A stretch of DNA of 37,453 nt from CAZTJA01 sp964613745 (GTDB taxonomy: Bacteria > Desulfobacterota > Desulfomonilia > Desulfomonilales > Desulfomonilaceae). Below are positions 34,548 to 37,453 of this stretch, in pieces. The number at the start of each line of letters is the position of its first letter. Position 1 is the stretch's first letter. The stretch covers positions 1 through 37,453 of the forward strand of contig CAZTJA010000017.1 of NCBI GenBank assembly GCA_964613745.1. The letters run 5' to 3'. The position numbers and the translations under genes were made by a program. A model generated the notes under the pieces. The model saw nothing but the letters and a program-made list of their open reading frames with translations. It was not told the origin of the DNA and searched no databases.

Positions 34548-35291
34548 ATGGGCCACGTCAGTGTTCAGCACCTCAATGACATAAACCTACTTCGCATGTG
34601 CAATGGAGTCACAAACGCGATCGGCCCTGAACTCGTTCAGGAACTCCATGACTGGTTCGAGAAGACCGAAAAAGATTCGAGGGCATTGTTACTCTGCGGA
34701 GGAGACAAGTTTTTTTCCATGGGTTTCGACCTGCCCACGATCCTTCAATATAATCATGACGAAATGGCTGAATTTTTTGAGAATTTTAACTCCATGGTTC
34801 TCAGGTTGTTCACTCTGTCAGTCCCGACTGCATGCGCTCTGAAGGGCCATGCAATAGCCGGCGGAGGAATTTTGGCCATTGCCTGTGATTACCGATTTGG
34901 TGCTGCGGAAAGGAAACTGGGACTCAATGAGGTTCTGCTCGGGGTTCCCGTTCCGTATCTTGCGGATCAAATCATGAGGCTGCTGGTTCCGGATAGTGTC
35001 GCTTCCGATTTACTCTATTTGGGCACGTTCCTTAAGTGTTCGGATTTACAAGATCACGGCTTAGTAACTGCACTGGATGAAAACCTGGAAGTCGAAAGTA
35101 TAGCTATCCAGAAGCTGGAATCACTACTAAGATTGCCCAAATCGGCTTTCGCCGCTGTTAAACGCAACCGAACCGAAGCCATAAAGGATCTGTACAACAG
35201 AAATTATAAAGAGAGAAATGCGGGTTTCATATACAATTGGTTTACTAATGAAACTCAGGAATTACTTAAAGAGGCCGCACGGAAATTTTAG
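34548..35291 (+). CDS. Enoyl-CoA hydratase/isomerase family protein
   Basis: A 247-aa crotonase-fold protein acting on acyl-CoA thioesters in the cytoplasm. The oxyanion-hole segments are GGDKFFSMGFDLP and KGHAIAGGGILAIACDYRFG. The usual hydratase glutamates are not both obvious, and GLNEVLLGVPVP is in the second position, so an isomerase or other crotonase reaction is as likely as hydration. AAGGA lies about ten bases before the ATG. It is followed after 38 bp by a multi-cluster FeS protein in the same direction, and diverges from the flavodoxin. Confidence 0.9.
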   Translation: MGHVSVQHLNDINLLRMCNGVTNAIGPELVQELHDWFEKTEKDSRALLLCGGDKFFSMGFDLPTILQYNHDEMAEFFENFNSMVLRLFTLSVPTACALKGHAIAGGGILAIACDYRFGAAERKLGLNEVLLGVPVPYLADQIMRLLVPDSVASDLLYLGTFLKCSDLQDHGLVTALDENLEVESIAIQKLESLLRLPKSAFAAVKRNRTEAIKDLYNRNYKERNAGFIYNWFTNETQELLKEAARKF

Positions 35292-35329
35292 CTCGGCCTG
35301 ATTCCATCCAGGAAATTGAGGGGGCAATT

Positions 35330-36601
35330 ATGGGACATCATATTGATAAAAACGCTTATGCTGGTCTGGTTTCAAGATTGAATCGCTTTCCACAGGGTGC
35401 TCCTCCCTCGGAATTACTTGAAAAAATACTAGCGGTTCTTCTCAGCGAGAAAGAAGCCGAGCTGGTATCAAAGCTCCCTATTCGGCCATTCTCCGTTGAT
35501 CGGGCTGCCGCTGCATGGAAAATGGATAACGTTACGGCTCAAAAATTATTAGACCAGTTAGCCGATCGAGTAATTCTTCTGGATATTGAACAGAACGGCC
35601 GCATGCTTTATTGCCTTCCCCCTCCCATGGCAGGATTTTTTGAATTCTCAATGATGCGGTTGCGAGACGACATCGATCAAAAAGCTCTCAGTGAGCTGTT
35701 CCATGAATACATTAACGTCGAAGAAGATTTCATCCGTGCTCTCATCTTCGATTTCGAGACTCCGCTTGGAAGAATTTTTGTTCAGGAACAGGCTTTGGAG
35801 CCTGAACAGTCCTTGGTCATACTCGATTTTGAGCGAGCGTCCGAGGTCATAAAAGAAGCCTCCCATATCGGAATCAGCATGTGCTATTGCAGACATAAAA
35901 TGAGCCATATGGACCGAGCGTGCTCTGCCCCCATGGACATTTGTATGACGTTCAACAATTCCGCAGCGGCTTTGATACGCCACGGATACGCTAGACCGGT
36001 CGGCTCAAGTGAATGCATGGACCTCCTGAATGTTGCTCAAGAAAACAACCTCGTTCAGTTCGGAGAAAATGTGCAACGGAGCGTGAATTTTATATGCAAC
36101 TGCTGTGGTTGCTGCTGTGAAGCTTTACTGGGAATCCAGAGATTCGGGTTGGTCAGACCTATTCATTCTAATTACATAGCTCACATTAATTCTGAAAACT
36201 GCATCGGTTGTGGGCAATGTGTCTCGGTCTGTCCCATGAAGGCCGTAGAAATTGGAGAAAATGGAAAACCTGAGACAGACTCAACAGCTCATCTAAATCC
36301 AAAGGAGTGTCTGGGATGCGGGGTATGCGTTCGGAACTGTCCCACCGGAGCAATCAAGCTTGAACCACGCCCTGAGAGAACCTTGACTCCAATTGACACC
36401 GCCCATCGGACTGTGCTCATGGCAATTGAAACAAACACCTTGCAAAACTTGTTATTCGACAATCACGTTCTTTTCAGTCACCGAGCCATGGCAACCGTTA
36501 TGGGAGTCATTTTAAAACTGCCTCCGATCAAGAAAGCCCTGGCCAACAAACAATTAAAATCCAGATATTTGGCTGCACTAATTGAGCGGTTCGGATCTTG
36601 A
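35330..36601 (+). CDS. Multi-cluster FeS protein with two C-terminal ferredoxin motifs
   Basis: A 423-aa soluble protein. Residues about 30-100 look like a winged-helix-type region (VDRAAAAWKMDNVTAQKLLDQL). The middle has CYCRHK (C185, C187), C198, C205 and a striking CNCCGCCC run (C256, C258, C259, C261-C263). The C-terminus is a ferredoxin pair: C291, C294, C297, C301 and C327, C330, C333, C337. Proteins of this general make-up occur in anaerobes, often near Hdr or CoA-ester genes, but I know no assigned reaction. It could be an electron carrier or a redox sensor. Co-transcribed with the enoyl-CoA hydratase homologue. Confidence 0.88.
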   Translation: MGHHIDKNAYAGLVSRLNRFPQGAPPSELLEKILAVLLSEKEAELVSKLPIRPFSVDRAAAAWKMDNVTAQKLLDQLADRVILLDIEQNGRMLYCLPPPMAGFFEFSMMRLRDDIDQKALSELFHEYINVEEDFIRALIFDFETPLGRIFVQEQALEPEQSLVILDFERASEVIKEASHIGISMCYCRHKMSHMDRACSAPMDICMTFNNSAAALIRHGYARPVGSSECMDLLNVAQENNLVQFGENVQRSVNFICNCCGCCCEALLGIQRFGLVRPIHSNYIAHINSENCIGCGQCVSVCPMKAVEIGENGKPETDSTAHLNPKECLGCGVCVRNCPTGAIKLEPRPERTLTPIDTAHRTVLMAIETNTLQNLLFDNHVLFSHRAMATVMGVILKLPPIKKALANKQLKSRYLAALIERFGS

Positions 36602-36664
36602 ACGTCAAATAAGAACACCGGTAGGTAATCCAACTAAATGAGTTTGACCGCTCCGAAAACTTGT

Positions 36665-37453
36665 TCAGGGGTTAGGGAAAAAATTCTTCTGATTATTTAA
36701 TGCGAATAGCTCACCGAAAAACGTTTCCATTGCCCTCCAAGATCTCTTATCGGCTAGTTCGTTGTACGCCGAACCTTTGGAATTGTCTGAGCCTGCAGCC
36801 GGATTCGTAAATGAGTGCACGGCATTTCCGTATGAAATCAACTGCCAATCGACTTTTCCGGCTCTCATTTCATTCTCGAATGCATCAACTTCCTTCGGAG
36901 GGACAAAAGGATCATCTGCACCGTGCAAGACCAAGACTTTTGATGTGATATTCCGAGCGTCTTCTGGTGTCGGTGAATCTAATCCTCCATGAAAACTCAC
37001 GATACCTTTAACAGGTGCACCACTCCGTGCCAGTTCGAGAACGCCGGTCCCGCCGAAGCAATACCCTATTGCCGCAACACGCCCAGCATCCGCTTTCGGT
37101 TCTTTCAAGAGTTCATCGAGGCCGGCTCTTACGCGCTCCCGAAACAAGTTTCTGTTTGATTTGTATTTGCCTGCCTCGGCGGAAGCTTCTTGAACGTTGG
37201 ACGGCCGTATGCCTTTGCCGTACACGTCTAAGGCAAATGCAATGTAGCCCATATCCGCAAGCCTATCAGCAACTTCCCGGTAAAAATCCGAAACTCCCTT
37301 CCAATCATGAATAATAAGTACCGCAGGAGCCTTTTCGTCAATGTTCTTCGGAATCGACATGTAGCCTTGGAATACTTGATCGGATGATCGATATTCGTGA
37401 TCTTTACCGCTGAAACCTCCCCATGCAGGTAGGGCGAACACCATAATTCCCAA
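36665..37453 (-). CDS. Dienelactone hydrolase family protein (5' end cut)
   Basis: 262 codons reach the window edge, so the N-terminus is incomplete or begins with the TTG at the edge. The visible start (MVFALPAWGGFSG) looks like the end of a signal peptide. The fold is dienelactone hydrolase: elbow G130-Y-C132-F-G134, acid at D180/D181 in LVLHGADDP, and H213 in NAVHSF. Many such proteins act on unknown esters or lactones rather than on dienelactone. It converges on the FeS-protein gene 63 bp away. Confidence 0.88.
   Translation of the reverse strand: MGIMVFALPAWGGFSGKDHEYRSSDQVFQGYMSIPKNIDEKAPAVLIIHDWKGVSDFYREVADRLADMGYIAFALDVYGKGIRPSNVQEASAEAGKYKSNRNLFRERVRAGLDELLKEPKADAGRVAAIGYCFGGTGVLELARSGAPVKGIVSFHGGLDSPTPEDARNITSKVLVLHGADDPFVPPKEVDAFENEMRAGKVDWQLISYGNAVHSFTNPAAGSDNSKGSAYNELADKRSWRAMETFFGELFALNNQKNFFPNP

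Noticed and set aside
1..37453. tRNA, rRNA, CRISPR arrays, IS elements, selenocysteine codons in the MvhD domain
   Set aside because: Looked for by eye; no tRNA-like T-loop with matching arms, no spaced direct repeats, no transposase, and the MvhD cysteines are ordinary Cys codons. A covariance-model search would be decisive for RNAs.

Overview
The window reads as an ordinary, gene-dense chromosome segment from an anaerobic, moderate-GC Gram-negative bacterium, most likely a Desulfobacterota (former Deltaproteobacteria) member. The pointers are a heterodisulfide-reductase-like FeS/flavin gene set with an MvhD domain, a fused transaldolase/phosphoglucose isomerase, a PflA-like radical SAM protein, and many Sec-signal and lipoprotein envelope genes. 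This placement is inference; no rRNA or phylogenetic marker was searched. No tRNA, rRNA, CRISPR array, IS element or phage gene was recognised.

Layout. 65-5464: a PflA-like radical SAM gene diverges from proS, followed by a small secreted protein and a large SGNH-hydrolase/TPR protein. 5565-8856: tal-pgi with a trailing small ORF and a hairpin terminator, and a divergent 71-aa protein. 8871-11687: uppP, a secreted FKBP isomerase with a clear intrinsic terminator, then maf and yggS. 11665-16735: a minus-strand envelope cluster with a beta-lactamase-fold serine hydrolase, two esterase-D-like exported hydrolases and an NlpC/P60-like protein with Ig-like repeats. 16920-20530: a tightly overlapping minus-strand operon nadK-recN-GNAT-lipoprotein. 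Its last gene is interrupted by a 100-N scaffold gap flanked by an exact 55-bp duplication, which looks like an assembly artefact. 20662-25816: rarA, a MaoC-type dehydratase, two membrane proteins, a 55-aa four-cysteine mini-protein missed by size-limited ORF calling, and an alpha/beta hydrolase. 25856-29631: a hybrid histidine kinase and a polytopic membrane protein. 29828-36601: a redox/acyl-CoA region. The minus strand carries a short HdrA, an HdrA-like/ferredoxin/MvhD fusion and an HdrD/DsrK-like subunit, preceded by a flavodoxin-like gene. The plus strand carries an enoyl-CoA hydratase/isomerase homologue and a multi-cluster FeS protein behind a good sigma70-type promoter. 36665-37453: a dienelactone hydrolase-family gene cut by the window edge.

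The most notable items are the compact Hdr-like module, which has one complete CCG site, no separate HdrB and a degenerate second flavin domain; its divergent acyl-CoA/FeS partner genes with palindromic sites between the units; two alpha/beta hydrolases whose nucleophile elbow carries Cys instead of Ser, besides the expected Cys of the dienelactone hydrolase; the four-Cys mini-protein with its hairpin; and the gap that splits a lipoprotein gene and can be resolved by reading the flanks.
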